A stretch of DNA of 64,000 nucleotides from contig NZ_WUQJ01000012.1 of NCBI RefSeq assembly GCF_011074955.1, forward strand, positions 78,547-142,546, in the 5' to 3' direction. The position numbers and the translations under genes were made by a program. The notes beneath the pieces are model-generated. The model was not told where the DNA came from, ran no database searches, and saw only the letters and a program-made list of their open reading frames with translations. The stretch comes from Marinobacter caseinilyticus (GTDB lineage: Bacteria > Pseudomonadota > Gammaproteobacteria > Pseudomonadales > Oleiphilaceae). Position 1 is the first letter of the stretch; each line of letters opens with the position of its first letter. Shown here one piece after another: positions 21,773-32,418 of this stretch.

Positions 21773-23221
21773 TTAGGCGTCCGGAGAGAGTTGGTGCCAA
21801 TCCGTCACTTGCTGATACTGATGGGCTGCGTTCAACAACCGGGCTTCGGAGAAATAATCGCCGATAATCTGTAAGCCGACAGGCAACCCCTCCATCAGAC
21901 CCGCAGGCACAGACATCGCGGGCAGTCCGGCCAGATTGGTTGAAATGGTAAAAATATCTTCCAGGTACATGGTGACCGGGTCGTCGGTCTTTTCGCCCTG
22001 GATAAACGCGGGTGAGGGCGTCGTCGGGCTCATGATGACGTCCACTTGCTTAAAGGCATTAATGAAGTCTTGCTGGATCAGGCGCCGTACTTTTTGCGCC
22101 TTCAAGTAATAGGCATCGAAATACCCTGCCGACAGGGCATAGGTGCCGACCAGAATACGGCGTTTGACCTCAGCGCCAAACCCCTCGGCACGTGTGCGGG
22201 TGTAGAGATCCATCAGATCCCGGGGGGCTTCACAGCGATAGCCGTAGCGCACACCGTCAAAGCGGGACAAGTTGGCAGAGCATTCCGCCGGCGCAATAAC
22301 ATAGTACGCCGCAATCGCCAGATCTGCGTGGGGCAGGGAGATTTCCTGCACGGTTGCGCCGAGCTTTTCATACTCGCGGATTGCCTCACGCACGACGTTG
22401 TTCATCTCGGAACTGAGCTGGTCGGTGAAATACTCTTTCGGCAGCCCGATCCGAAGTCCCTTCAGAGAATCGTTCAGTGAGGCGGTGTAGTCGGGTACCT
22501 CGCGATCGATCGACGTTGAGTCCTTTGGATCAAAGCCTGCCATGACGTTTAACATCAGGGCATTGTCCTCGGCGGTACGGGCCATGGTGCCGCCCTGGTC
22601 GAGACTGGAGGCAAAGGCAATCATGCCGTAGCGAGAGACCCGGCCATACGTGGGTTTCAAGCCGGTGATGCCGCACAACGCCGCCGGCTGGCGAATGGAG
22701 CCGCCGGTATCCGTTGCGGTAGCGGCAGGCACCAGGCGGGCCGCCACCGCCGCCGCCGAACCGCCTGAGGAGCCGCCAGGAACCCGGCGCTCGCCCCAGG
22801 GGTTTGTGGTGGCTCCAAAATAGCTGGACTCCGAAGAGGAGCCCATGGCGAACTCGTCCATGTTCGTTTTGCCCAGGCACACAGCGCCGGCCTCGCGAAG
22901 CTTGCGGGTAACGGTGGCATCGTACGGCGGCACAAAATTCTCAAGCATTTTTGAGCCGCAGGTCGTGCGGACGCCCTCGGTGCAGAAAATATCCTTGTGC
23001 GCGAACGGGATGCCGGTCCAGGGCGTCGCGTTGCCCTGTTTACGGCGCTCGTCGGCGGCACGGGCATCGGCCAGGGCAGCCTCTTCGGTCACGGTGATAA
23101 AGCTGTTGTAGCGGTTGTCTTGCAGGCGAATTCGTTCGAGGAAGTGTGTCGCCAGTTCAACACTGGACACTTCGCCGGATTCCAGCGCATGAGAAAGTTG
23201 GGCTACGGTCTTGTTGTGCAT
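21773..23221 (-). CDS. gatA: Asp/Glu-tRNA(Asn/Gln) amidotransferase subunit A (amidase)
   Basis: A 482-residue amidase-signature enzyme that releases ammonia from glutamine for transamidation in the GatCAB complex. The Ser-cisSer-Lys triad is visible: Lys in 'PFAHKDIFC', the cis-Ser in '[13 protein letters not shown]' and the nucleophile Ser in '[16 protein letters not shown]'. It lies between gatC and gatB on the same strand and is cytoplasmic. Confidence 0.96.
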   Translation of the reverse strand: MHNKTVAQLSHALESGEVSSVELATHFLERIRLQDNRYNSFITVTEEAALADARAADERRKQGNATPWTGIPFAHKDIFCTEGVRTTCGSKMLENFVPPYDATVTRKLREAGAVCLGKTNMDEFAMGSSSESSYFGATTNPWGERRVPGGSSGGSAAAVAARLVPAATATDTGGSIRQPAALCGITGLKPTYGRVSRYGMIAFASSLDQGGTMARTAEDNALMLNVMAGFDPKDSTSIDREVPDYTASLNDSLKGLRIGLPKEYFTDQLSSEMNNVVREAIREYEKLGATVQEISLPHADLAIAAYYVIAPAECSANLSRFDGVRYGYRCEAPRDLMDLYTRTRAEGFGAEVKRRILVGTYALSAGYFDAYYLKAQKVRRLIQQDFINAFKQVDVIMSPTTPSPAFIQGEKTDDPVTMYLEDIFTISTNLAGLPAMSVPAGLMEGLPVGLQIIGDYFSEARLLNAAHQYQQVTDWHQLSPDA

Positions 23222-23274
23222 GGGGCGGTTCCTGGAAATTCCTGAACAATAATGGTCGTCACTGGTGACGGTGA

Positions 23275-23562
23275 CTATTCAATAACGCGGGGTACCAGAT
23301 ACAAACCGTTTTCGGTGGACGGCGCAATCGCCTGGAAAGCCGCCCGGTTATCGGTTTCTGTGACCGTATCGGCGCGCAGGCGCTGGGCGGCGTCAAGAGG
23401 ATGCGCCATGGGTTCGGTCTGGCTGGTATCGGCACTCTGAAGCTGGTCAACAAGGTCCAGAATGTTGCTGAGGTCCTTCTCCAGCGCCGTAACCTGCGCC
23501 TCATCGACCTTGATTCTGGCTAACAAGGCGACTTTTTCAATGTCCTGACGAGAAATTGCCAC
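23275..23562 (-). CDS. gatC: Asp/Glu-tRNA(Asn/Gln) amidotransferase subunit C
   Basis: A 95-residue GatC, which wraps around GatA and GatB and stabilises the complex. '[14 protein letters not shown]' is the conserved start and '[12 protein letters not shown]' the middle helix. It starts at GTG 23562, with GGAGG 6 bases upstream; no in-frame ATG exists near it. First gene of gatCAB, divergent from mreB across a 256-bp gap in which I see no clear promoter. Confidence 0.93.
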   Translation of the reverse strand: MAISRQDIEKVALLARIKVDEAQVTALEKDLSNILDLVDQLQSADTSQTEPMAHPLDAAQRLRADTVTETDNRAAFQAIAPSTENGLYLVPRVIE

Positions 23563-23803
23563 GCATTGCCTCCGCTATAAATGAAATTACTGTAACGCCC
23601 CGATATTACGGGGTTCCGGCACCGGGTTTACGGGCGTTAGGGCAACCAACCACCGCCGGATAGAGCGCGTATGGTAACAGATTCGGTGCCTTTCGGGAGG
23701 GGCAATTACTTGAAACGACGGCACTTGGAGCCTCATCGTGCCTTGCCTGTGGGGGTGCTCGCTGCTAAAGTTGCCGCAACACTTCTGCGACTGCTTTTCT
23801 TAG

Positions 23804-24862
<1,059 letters not shown>

Positions 24863-24903
24863 GCGTGGTGGCACCGGCTGCCTGCTTGATCACTTGCCCA
24901 ACT

Positions 24904-24938
24904 CAACCGCCGCTTGCGAATCTTCGCAGCGGCGGTTG
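24904..24938 (+). repeat. Strong hairpin in the mreB-mreC gap
   Basis: CAACCGCCGC pairs exactly with GCGGCGGTTG, and after one bulged T, TGCGA pairs with TCGCA around a short loop. It lies 41 bases after the mreB stop and 13 bases before the GGGGAGG ribosome site of mreC. There is no T run, so it more likely sets transcript stability or mreB:mreC ratio than ends transcription. Confidence 0.75.
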
Positions 24939-24958
24939 TCGTATCTGCACGGGGAGGA

Positions 24959-25861
24959 TTGGCCATTAAAACAATCTTCGTGCAGGGTCCTATCCCCGGG
25001 TTTCGTCTGTTTCTGGTGATTGTTCTGTCCATTGCACTGGTGGTGCTGGACGCCCGCTTCGGTAAATTGGACACCGTCCGCAGCTCTTTGGGTACGTCAC
25101 TGTCACCCGTGGTTTGGCTGGGCAGTGTGCCCGACGAGCTCACGACATGGGTGAAGAGCCTGTTCATTACCCGCGATGATTTGCAGGCGGAAAACGAGAC
25201 GCTGCAGGCACGCCTCCTGATTCTGGAACGGCGCGCACTCAAATACGCCGCGTTGTCGGCGGAAAATAGCCGCTTGCGTGAGCTGCTTAATGCTTCGGGC
25301 GTTCTCGATGATCGCGTCATTGTCGCCGAAATTGTAGGCGTCTCTCCGGATCCTTTTTCCCATGAAGTGATTATTAACAAGGGCAGCCGAGACGGGGTTC
25401 AGGTCGGTCAGGCAATACTGGACGCCTTCGGATTGATGGGGCAGGTGCTCAGTACCAGCAGCTTCACGTCACGGGTGTTGCTAATCTCGGACAGCAGTCA
25501 TGCGGTGCCGGTGGAAGTTAACCGCAATGGCTTGCGGGCGATTCTTCTGGGCAACGGTGACATCAATAATCTTGAGCTGGTGCATGTGCCCGACACAGCG
25601 GATATACGGGAAGGCGATATGTTAGTGAGCTCCGGCCTGGGCGGTCGATTTCCCAAGGGTTATCCGGTTGCCGAGGTTGCGTCGATTGAAAAAGAGCCCG
25701 GTGAGCAATTCATTCGTATCAGCGCCAAGCCGCGGGCACACCTGAGTCGGAGCCAGATGGTGTTGATCGTGTTTCAAGCGAATGTTGAGCGTCGGGAAGA
25801 GCGCCTGAACGACAACCTGTCCGACTCCGATACCGACATCGACGCAGTGGGGTCGCCCTGA
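24959..25861 (+). CDS. mreC: Rod-shape-determining protein MreC
   Basis: A 300-residue bitopic protein that links MreB to periplasmic wall synthases. One N-terminal membrane segment ('FRLFLVIVLSIALVVLD'), a coiled coil ('DDLQAENETLQARLLILERR') and the beta-rich periplasmic domain with 'INKGSRDGVQVGQ' are seen. The start is unsure. TTG 24959 abuts the GGGGAGG site; ATT 24965 has ideal 7-base spacing and would give a family-like N-terminus; another TTG lies at 24914 inside the upstream hairpin. No ATG is available. It overlaps mreD by one base. Confidence 0.9.
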   Translation: MAIKTIFVQGPIPGFRLFLVIVLSIALVVLDARFGKLDTVRSSLGTSLSPVVWLGSVPDELTTWVKSLFITRDDLQAENETLQARLLILERRALKYAALSAENSRLRELLNASGVLDDRVIVAEIVGVSPDPFSHEVIINKGSRDGVQVGQAILDAFGLMGQVLSTSSFTSRVLLISDSSHAVPVEVNRNGLRAILLGNGDINNLELVHVPDTADIREGDMLVSSGLGGRFPKGYPVAEVASIEKEPGEQFIRISAKPRAHLSRSQMVLIVFQANVERREERLNDNLSDSDTDIDAVGSP

Positions 25862-26337
25862 TGCTGTCGGTGATCAGTTACCCGGTTTTTGGCATCAGCA
25901 TCATCCTGAGCCTGGTGTTGAGCATTTCACTGTTTCCATTAGGTTGGTTTGAGTTCCGTCCTGAGTGGCTGGGTCTAATGGTGTTTTACTGGACCTTCAG
26001 GGCACCCGCCCAGTTCGGCATTTTGCTGGCCTGGTGTTTGGGTCTGTTGCTGGACGTCCTGGAGGCGACGCCGCTCGGTGTCAATGCCATGGCCATGGGG
26101 TTGGTCGCGTTTCTGGTCCTCACCATCCATCAGCGACTAAGAATGTTCCCCATGCCACAGCAGTGCCTGATGGTCTTCTTGTTGCTGGGCATCAACCAGA
26201 TGCTTGTGCACTTTATCAAGCAAGTGCTGGGTGCTGACAATGCAGGCTTTGGTTATCTCTGGCCTGCGCTCACAAGCGCCGTTGTCTGGCCGTTCATCTG
26301 TGTTCTGCTGGATAACTTGAACCGTAAACTGGGATAG
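25861..26337 (+). CDS. mreD: Rod-shape-determining protein MreD
   Basis: A 158-residue, very hydrophobic inner-membrane protein with about five membrane segments, part of the elongasome with MreB and MreC. 'RPEWLGLMVFYWTF' and 'GLLLDVLEATPLGVNA' are typical family blocks. The start codon overlaps the mreC stop (TGATG), so translation is coupled. Confidence 0.92.
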   Translation: MLSVISYPVFGISIILSLVLSISLFPLGWFEFRPEWLGLMVFYWTFRAPAQFGILLAWCLGLLLDVLEATPLGVNAMAMGLVAFLVLTIHQRLRMFPMPQQCLMVFLLLGINQMLVHFIKQVLGADNAGFGYLWPALTSAVVWPFICVLLDNLNRKLG

Positions 26338-26346
26338 GATGCTCCT

Positions 26347-26955
26347 TTGCGCCCCATTATTCTTGCTTCTGCATCGCCCAGGCGAGCCGATCTACTGCGT
26401 CAGCTAGGGCTCACGTTCTCGGTTTTTCCTGTGGATATTGATGAACGCCCGACCCCGAATGAGGCCGCTGCGCACTATGTGGAGCGGTTGGCGCGAGAGA
26501 AAGCTTTTGCTGGCTTGAAATTGGCCGTTGACCCAAAGAGTCTGGTCATCGGCTCGGATACCTCGGTGGTACGCGACGGCGACATTCTGGGCAAACCTGA
26601 CGGTAAAGAGCAGGCCGCAGAGATGCTTGCCAGTCTTTCCGGCAGGAGCCACAAGGTGATGACCGCGGTAGCGCTTGCCGGAGAGCACGGCTGCTTTGCC
26701 CGCGTCTCCACTACCGAAGTCAGGTTCAGGGCGCTGTCTGAGTCCGAAATCAGGGCCTATTGCGATACCGGCGAGCCCATGGACAAAGCAGGCGCGTATG
26801 GGATTCAGGGTCGTGGCGGTGCATTTGTCAGCGGTTTATGGGGAAGTTACAGCGCAGTAGTCGGACTGCCATTGGACGACGTGGCGGCATTGCTGGCCGA
26901 GGCAGGCCAGCCGGTCTGGATGGTTTGGAATCAGTCTGGGGAGAAGCTGGGATGA
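26347..26955 (+). CDS. Maf-family nucleoside triphosphate pyrophosphatase
   Basis: A 202-residue Maf protein, which hydrolyses dTTP/UTP or modified pyrimidine nucleotides as a house-cleaning enzyme. The N-terminal motif 'ILASASPRRADLLRQLG' and 'IGSDTSVV', 'GKPDGKEQAAEML', 'SGRSHKV' are family features. It starts at TTG 26347, with AGGA 7 bases upstream; the residues after it match the conserved family start, so no longer frame is needed. It lies between mreD and rng (overlap of four bases with rng), the usual mre-maf-rng order; it is the YhdE-type paralogue by position. Confidence 0.92.
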   Translation: MRPIILASASPRRADLLRQLGLTFSVFPVDIDERPTPNEAAAHYVERLAREKAFAGLKLAVDPKSLVIGSDTSVVRDGDILGKPDGKEQAAEMLASLSGRSHKVMTAVALAGEHGCFARVSTTEVRFRALSESEIRAYCDTGEPMDKAGAYGIQGRGGAFVSGLWGSYSAVVGLPLDDVAALLAEAGQPVWMVWNQSGEKLG

Positions 26956-28430
26956 GTGAAGAAATTCTGATCAATGTTACGCCGGTTGAAACCCGTGTCG
27001 CCCTGGTCGAAAACGGCATGTTGCAGGAAGCCTACATTGAGCGAGCCAGTCGCAAGGGCATCGTGGGCAATATCTATAAAGGCAAGGTCGTTCGGGTGTT
27101 GCCAGGCATGGAAGCCGCGTTTGTCGACATTGGGCTGGAGCGTGCCGCTTTCATTCATGCTTCGGATGTTGTCAATGGGGCTTCCGACGAGCCTGACCTG
27201 GAAGTGTCACGCACCGTGCCGGATATTCGTTCTTTGCTGCGGGAAGGTCAATCCCTGGTGGTTCAGGTGACCAAGGACCCAATCGGGACCAAAGGGGCAC
27301 GTTTGACCACGCAACTGTCGGTGCCGTCCCGGTACCTTGTCTTCATGCCGGGCGTGAGTCATATCGGTATTTCCCAGCGCATCGAAGATGACACCGAACG
27401 AGCCCGGCTAAAGGCCATTGTGGAAGAGAATGCGCAAGCCCAGGGCGAACCGCAGGGCGGCTATATTATCCGCACGGCGGCGGAAGCCGCATCAGCGGAG
27501 GACTTGATCGCAGATATGCACTACCTGCACCGGCTCAGCCAGTCCATCCATGAGCGCATTAAGGCGGCGGCCGTGCCCGCGGTAATCTACCAGGATTTAC
27601 CGCTGTTTATCCGCACTATCCGGGACCTGATTCGGCCACAGACGGAGAAGGTCAGAATTGATTCTCGCGAAAGCCACCAACGGGTGATGCAATTTGTCAG
27701 CGAATTTGTGTCGGAGTTCTCCGACAAAGTTGAATACTATCCGGGCGAACGCCCAATCTTCGATTTGTACAGTGTTGAGGATGAAATCCAGAAGGCGCTG
27801 AGTCGTAAGGTACAACTCAAGTCCGGCGGTTATGTGATTATCGACCAGACCGAAGCGATGACCACCATCGATATCAACACCGGAGCGTTTGTGGGTCACC
27901 GCAACCTCGAAGAAACCATCTTCAAAACCAACCTGGAGGCTGCGCGTGCGATCAGCCGTCAGCTCAGGTTGCGAAATCTTGGTGGCATCATCATTATTGA
28001 TTTCATTGACATGGAAGACGCCGAGCACCGGCGTCAAGTCCACCGAATGCTTGAGAAGATGCTGGAACGGGACCACGCCAAAACCAAGATTACCGGAGTG
28101 TCCGAGCTTGGTCTGGTCGAAATGACCCGCAAGCGCACCACTGAAAGCCTCGGTCAGTTACTGTGTGAACCCTGTCCAATTTGTGATGGGCGCGGCTTTC
28201 TGAAAACCGGTGAAACGGTTTGCTTTGAGATTTTCCGCGAGATTCTGCGGGTTAACCGGGCGTATGAAGCCGAAAGCTATTTGGTGATGGCGTCCCAGAG
28301 TGTCGTGGATCGATTACTGGATGAAGAGTCTGACAATGTGGCCGACCTGGAAACGTTTATTGGCAAGTCCATCCGCTTTCAGGTTGAGGCGTTTTATAGT
28401 CAGGAACAGTATGATGTAGTTTTACTTTAG
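26952..28430 (+). CDS. rng: Ribonuclease G
   Basis: A 492-residue endoribonuclease for 16S rRNA 5'-end maturation and mRNA decay, related to RNase E but without its long C-terminal scaffold. An S1 domain ('GNIYKGKVVRVLPGMEAAFVDI' region, core 'KGKVVRVLPGMEAAFV'), the catalytic Asp segment 'IIIDFIDMED', and the zinc-link 'CEPCPICDGRG' are visible. ATG 26952 overlaps the maf stop. The open frame extends far upstream inside maf but this ATG gives the family N-terminus MSEEILINVTP. Confidence 0.96.
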   Translation: MSEEILINVTPVETRVALVENGMLQEAYIERASRKGIVGNIYKGKVVRVLPGMEAAFVDIGLERAAFIHASDVVNGASDEPDLEVSRTVPDIRSLLREGQSLVVQVTKDPIGTKGARLTTQLSVPSRYLVFMPGVSHIGISQRIEDDTERARLKAIVEENAQAQGEPQGGYIIRTAAEAASAEDLIADMHYLHRLSQSIHERIKAAAVPAVIYQDLPLFIRTIRDLIRPQTEKVRIDSRESHQRVMQFVSEFVSEFSDKVEYYPGERPIFDLYSVEDEIQKALSRKVQLKSGGYVIIDQTEAMTTIDINTGAFVGHRNLEETIFKTNLEAARAISRQLRLRNLGGIIIIDFIDMEDAEHRRQVHRMLEKMLERDHAKTKITGVSELGLVEMTRKRTTESLGQLLCEPCPICDGRGFLKTGETVCFEIFREILRVNRAYEAESYLVMASQSVVDRLLDEESDNVADLETFIGKSIRFQVEAFYSQEQYDVVLL

Positions 28431-28444
28431 GATTTCGGTTTTGC

Positions 28445-31400
28445 ATGTCCCGATTACCTGCTGATTCCACGTCACGCGGCCCGTTGCTGAGCGGTTTGCT
28501 CCGTGCCGCAAGTTTGGTGTGGTGGCTGGTGTTCACGGTGCTCGTGTTGCTGGCCTTATACGCGGGTGGCGGGCGCCAGCTTACCCAGCATATTGACAAC
28601 TATCGCACTGATCTCGAGAACCGGCTCTCCCAGGAACTCGGACAGTCGGTCACCATCGACAGCCTCAGCGCCCGCTGGCAATGGCTCGATCCCATCCTGG
28701 AAGCTCGCAACCTGACAATACAGCGCTCCGACAGCGCTGAACCTGCGGCACAACTACGCCACTTGAGAATACGACTGGACAGTCTGGCCTCGCTGCTTCG
28801 ATTCAGGGTGGTGTTCCGCGAATTCGAGGCCGACGGCCTGGATCTGACACTGTCCCGTACCGCGCATGGCAAGATAACCATTGATGGCATTGATGCCCTC
28901 GGGGAGTTGGATCAGGGCCTTATTGAAGACATTGCCGAATCGAGTGCGCAGGTGTGGGTTGATCGGCTCGGTGCCTGGCTGTCAGACCCATTTATCCGGA
29001 TAACCCGAGTTAATCTCGGCATCAAGGTGCCGGGTGATCCGGTTCAGCACCTTGATATCCCGCAGGCTGACCTGACTTATGACAACGGTTTGTTTCAGGC
29101 CAGTGGCCGAGCCATGCGTTCGGGCACCACGGAGCAAGTTGCGAGCTTTAACCTTTCCGGGCATCACTTTTTCCGCAGCGGGTTTGACGGTCGATTGTAC
29201 CTCGACGTGAATTCGGGGCGGCTGTTTGACGGCCTGGTGAAGGGGCTTGGCTGGAAGCACCTGGCGATTCTGGGTTTTGATGTGTCCGGCCAGGGCTGGC
29301 TGACGTTTGAAAAAGGCCGCCTGATTCGGGGGCAAGGCAAAGTCAGAATGCCTTTCCTCCAGTTGGCAGTGGATCGCGAGACACTGGCACCGATTGAAAG
29401 CATCACGGCCGACGTGGGTTGGCGTCCGTCCCGCTTGGGTACCGAGTCCAAAGGTGTTGAATTTGGTGAGCTGCATCTGCGAAATTTGTCCTGGCGTTGG
29501 TCGTCCATTGACGCCCCGCCATTTGATGTGATGCTGACGCTTGCAAACGGCGAGTGGCTGGTAGCCGGGCAGGGCATCCCTGCAGGACCAGTGCGGCGAC
29601 TGGCTGTTGGTCTCCAGCTGTTGCCCGGAGATGCGGCAGCAAGACTGGCAAGGTATCAGCCCCGGGGAACATTGAATAACGTGGTGCTGAGCGTTCCGTC
29701 ATACGCCGGCGACGCCTTCGCCTTCAGCGCCGCACTGGCGGATGTGAGTATTCAGCCCGTCAATGGTGCGCCGGGCGTCATCGGCTTGTCGGGACAACTG
29801 ACGGCGAATCAAGATGGCGGCCGGGTAACGCTTGCAAGCAATAACGCCGAACTGAATTTTCCGGAGTTGTTTCTTGAACCCTGGACGTTTTCGGCACTGA
29901 GCGCGACGGTATCGTGGGTGCTGGACGACCATGTCACTCGGGTATTTTCAGATAACATCGAATTGGCTTACCAGGAAGCAACGGCGTTCACCGGTCGCTT
30001 CGATTTGCGTCTGGACAAGCAGGGCGAGGACACGCTGGGCCTTCAAGTAGGCCTCCAGCAGGCTACGGCAGGCATGTTGGCGGATTTCGTGCCGGCAAAG
30101 GTTGTGAATGCGGCGCTGTATGACTGGCTGACCACGTCGATCACAGCAGCAACGATCAGCGAAGGGGTGTTTTACGGCCATGGCTTGATTGGCGCCGAAT
30201 CGTCGGCCGGATCCTTTACGTCGTCGATGAATTTCAAATTTCAGGATGCCACTGTGCGCTACAACAGTGACTGGCCTGTCGTGTCCGGGGTAAGGGGCGA
30301 AGTGGATGTCCATAATGGCCGAGCGGATGTGCGCCTGAGCCAAGGCATTACCGATGGGGTGACCCTGAACCCCACGGCTGTCCAGGTGGGGCGGAATACC
30401 GAGGGCGTTACTGGGGTAACGGTGACGACGTCCGCCTCCCTGTCTGGCGATACCGCCAACCGGTGGCTTTCAACCACGCCTTTGGCGGCCATGGCCGGTG
30501 CAGCAGGTGAAAGTGTCACCCTGGGTGGCCGTTATGATGTCGAGCTGGAGCTAATGGTACCGCTGGACGCCGACCACAACGCCGAAGTTGACCTTGTCGT
30601 CACCACCCAAACCGGTGAGGTGCGTTACGCTGACACGGATCTGACCTGGTCAGAGCTGGCGGGGCGGATACAGTTTAACTCGCGCGAGGGGTTTACCGGA
30701 TCGCCGCTCCAGGGGCGTTTTATGGGGGATGCGGTGACCGTTCAACTGGCATTGGATGACAGCAATGGTCGGCTTCGTATTGTTCAAAACGGTCGCCTGA
30801 GCGTGTCCGGGTTGCTGCAGTTGGCGGAGATGGCACCGGAGACACAAACCGGTGTTGCCGGCGATACGGATTATACCGCGAGCCTGTCAGTGATGACGGA
30901 TGGCGCGCCGGTGCTCGCGATCGAGTCCAGCCTTCGTGGCTTGGCTATCGACTGGCCGGCCCCGTTGTCTAAATCCTCCGGTGAAACGGCGCCACTGAAT
31001 GTCACCGTTGATTGGGCATCCGGTCGGGGCGCGCATGTGGTGGGCAATTGGCAGCAGCGGCTTGGGTTTAATCTGCAGTGGCAGGGCCAACGCTTTCAGC
31101 GGGGCCGGATTGGTCTTGAGGCGAATTCGGTCTCGCTGCCCGATAAAGACGGTCTGGTTATCTTCGGACCGCTGGCGCAATTGGATGTGGAGCGCTGGCA
31201 CACCCTGTGGCGCCAGCGGTCGGTGGCGATCGGTGGCGATCGCGATGCTGTTTATACCTGGTTGCGCAACGTTGATCTGAATGTCGGTCGCTTGCTGTTG
31301 GCCGGTCGGGCATTTTCATCCATCTCGATTCATGTCCGGCCAGAACCCTACGGCTGGATTCTGGAAGCCCAGTCGGATCAAGTGGTTGGCCGCATTTTGG

Positions 31401-32368
31401 TGCCGTCGGGGGCAACAGATGCGGTTCAGGTGAATATGACCAAGTTGGTGTTGCCCCGAACCGAGAGTGACGATACGACCGAAACGCCGCTTACGGTGCC
31501 TGAACAGGTAGCCGCGTTTCGAAGGCTTGGGCTGGGTACGTGGCCGGACATTCAGGTCCAGATTGACACCCTCGTTATTGACGAGGAAAACCTGGGTTCC
31601 TGGCTGTTTCGGGTGGAGCCAGAGCATGACACATTATTCGTGAAATCCCTTGAGGGTCAGCTCAACGCATTGACGTTCAAGGGTGAATTGGCCTGGCGTA
31701 TTCTGGATGAGACTCCGATGACCAGCCTGGCGGGGGAAATGACCGGAGGCAGTCTTGCCGGACTTTCCAGTCTGGTGGATGGGGAGGTCCCTTTTCGCAA
31801 TACAAAGAGCCAGATGCTGGTCGACGTAAGTTGGCAGGGCGGGCCAGACAGCGTGGACTATCAATCACTCAATGGCACCGTCAGTATGCGTTTTGATAAC
31901 GGGGTGATTCTGGAACAGAACAATACGGCACAGATGTTTCGGGTTTTCAATCTGTTGAATTCAGACACCCTGCTGCGACGTCTAAAACTGGATTTTTCGG
32001 ATCTATACGAAGCCGGCGTAGCGTTTGATGCGATTTCAGGGAAGGCCAAGTTGAGCGATGGCACATTGACCTGGGATCCGGAGATGCAAATTGTTGGGCC
32101 CTCGGGGGCATTTAAACTGTCTGGAACGACCAGTCTGGTAGACGAATCGTTGGACATGCGCCTGGTGGTGGTCTTACCGCTGACCCAGAATCTTCCGCTG
32201 GCCGCATTGCTGCTCGGCGCATCGGCACCGATTGGTGGCGCATTGTTTGTGCTGGATAAAGTGTTGGGCGATCCGTTGAGCAAACTGACCAGCGCAACCT
32301 ATAGTGTAAAGGGCACCTGGAGTAATCCAGACGTGCGATTGCGCAGTGTTTTTGACACTGGCAAGTGA
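28445..32368 (+). CDS. yhdP: YhdP/AsmA-like phospholipid-transport protein
   Basis: A 1307-residue AsmA-superfamily protein with one N-terminal membrane helix ('SLVWWLVFTVLVLLALYAGG') and a very long periplasmic beta-rich region, as in E. coli YhdP (1266). Such proteins form a hydrophobic bridge carrying phospholipid from inner to outer membrane. The conserved C-terminal 'LPLTQNLPLAALLLGASAP' block is present. It follows rng by 14 bases in the same direction. Start ATG 28445 is the only sensible choice; the ribosome site is weak. Confidence 0.92.
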   Translation: MSRLPADSTSRGPLLSGLLRAASLVWWLVFTVLVLLALYAGGGRQLTQHIDNYRTDLENRLSQELGQSVTIDSLSARWQWLDPILEARNLTIQRSDSAEPAAQLRHLRIRLDSLASLLRFRVVFREFEADGLDLTLSRTAHGKITIDGIDALGELDQGLIEDIAESSAQVWVDRLGAWLSDPFIRITRVNLGIKVPGDPVQHLDIPQADLTYDNGLFQASGRAMRSGTTEQVASFNLSGHHFFRSGFDGRLYLDVNSGRLFDGLVKGLGWKHLAILGFDVSGQGWLTFEKGRLIRGQGKVRMPFLQLAVDRETLAPIESITADVGWRPSRLGTESKGVEFGELHLRNLSWRWSSIDAPPFDVMLTLANGEWLVAGQGIPAGPVRRLAVGLQLLPGDAAARLARYQPRGTLNNVVLSVPSYAGDAFAFSAALADVSIQPVNGAPGVIGLSGQLTANQDGGRVTLASNNAELNFPELFLEPWTFSALSATVSWVLDDHVTRVFSDNIELAYQEATAFTGRFDLRLDKQGEDTLGLQVGLQQATAGMLADFVPAKVVNAALYDWLTTSITAATISEGVFYGHGLIGAESSAGSFTSSMNFKFQDATVRYNSDWPVVSGVRGEVDVHNGRADVRLSQGITDGVTLNPTAVQVGRNTEGVTGVTVTTSASLSGDTANRWLSTTPLAAMAGAAGESVTLGGRYDVELELMVPLDADHNAEVDLVVTTQTGEVRYADTDLTWSELAGRIQFNSREGFTGSPLQGRFMGDAVTVQLALDDSNGRLRIVQNGRLSVSGLLQLAEMAPETQTGVAGDTDYTASLSVMTDGAPVLAIESSLRGLAIDWPAPLSKSSGETAPLNVTVDWASGRGAHVVGNWQQRLGFNLQWQGQRFQRGRIGLEANSVSLPDKDGLVIFGPLAQLDVERWHTLWRQRSVAIGGDRDAVYTWLRNVDLNVGRLLLAGRAFSSISIHVRPEPYGWILEAQSDQVVGRILVPSGATDAVQVNMTKLVLPRTESDDTTETPLTVPEQVAAFRRLGLGTWPDIQVQIDTLVIDEENLGSWLFRVEPEHDTLFVKSLEGQLNALTFKGELAWRILDETPMTSLAGEMTGGSLAGLSSLVDGEVPFRNTKSQMLVDVSWQGGPDSVDYQSLNGTVSMRFDNGVILEQNNTAQMFRVFNLLNSDTLLRRLKLDFSDLYEAGVAFDAISGKAKLSDGTLTWDPEMQIVGPSGAFKLSGTTSLVDESLDMRLVVVLPLTQNLPLAALLLGASAPIGGALFVLDKVLGDPLSKLTSATYSVKGTWSNPDVRLRSVFDTGK

Positions 32369-32418
32369 TAGGGGCCTGCAACAGTAGGCGCTTGTGATTC
32401 CTCCTTGGAGTGGGTGTT

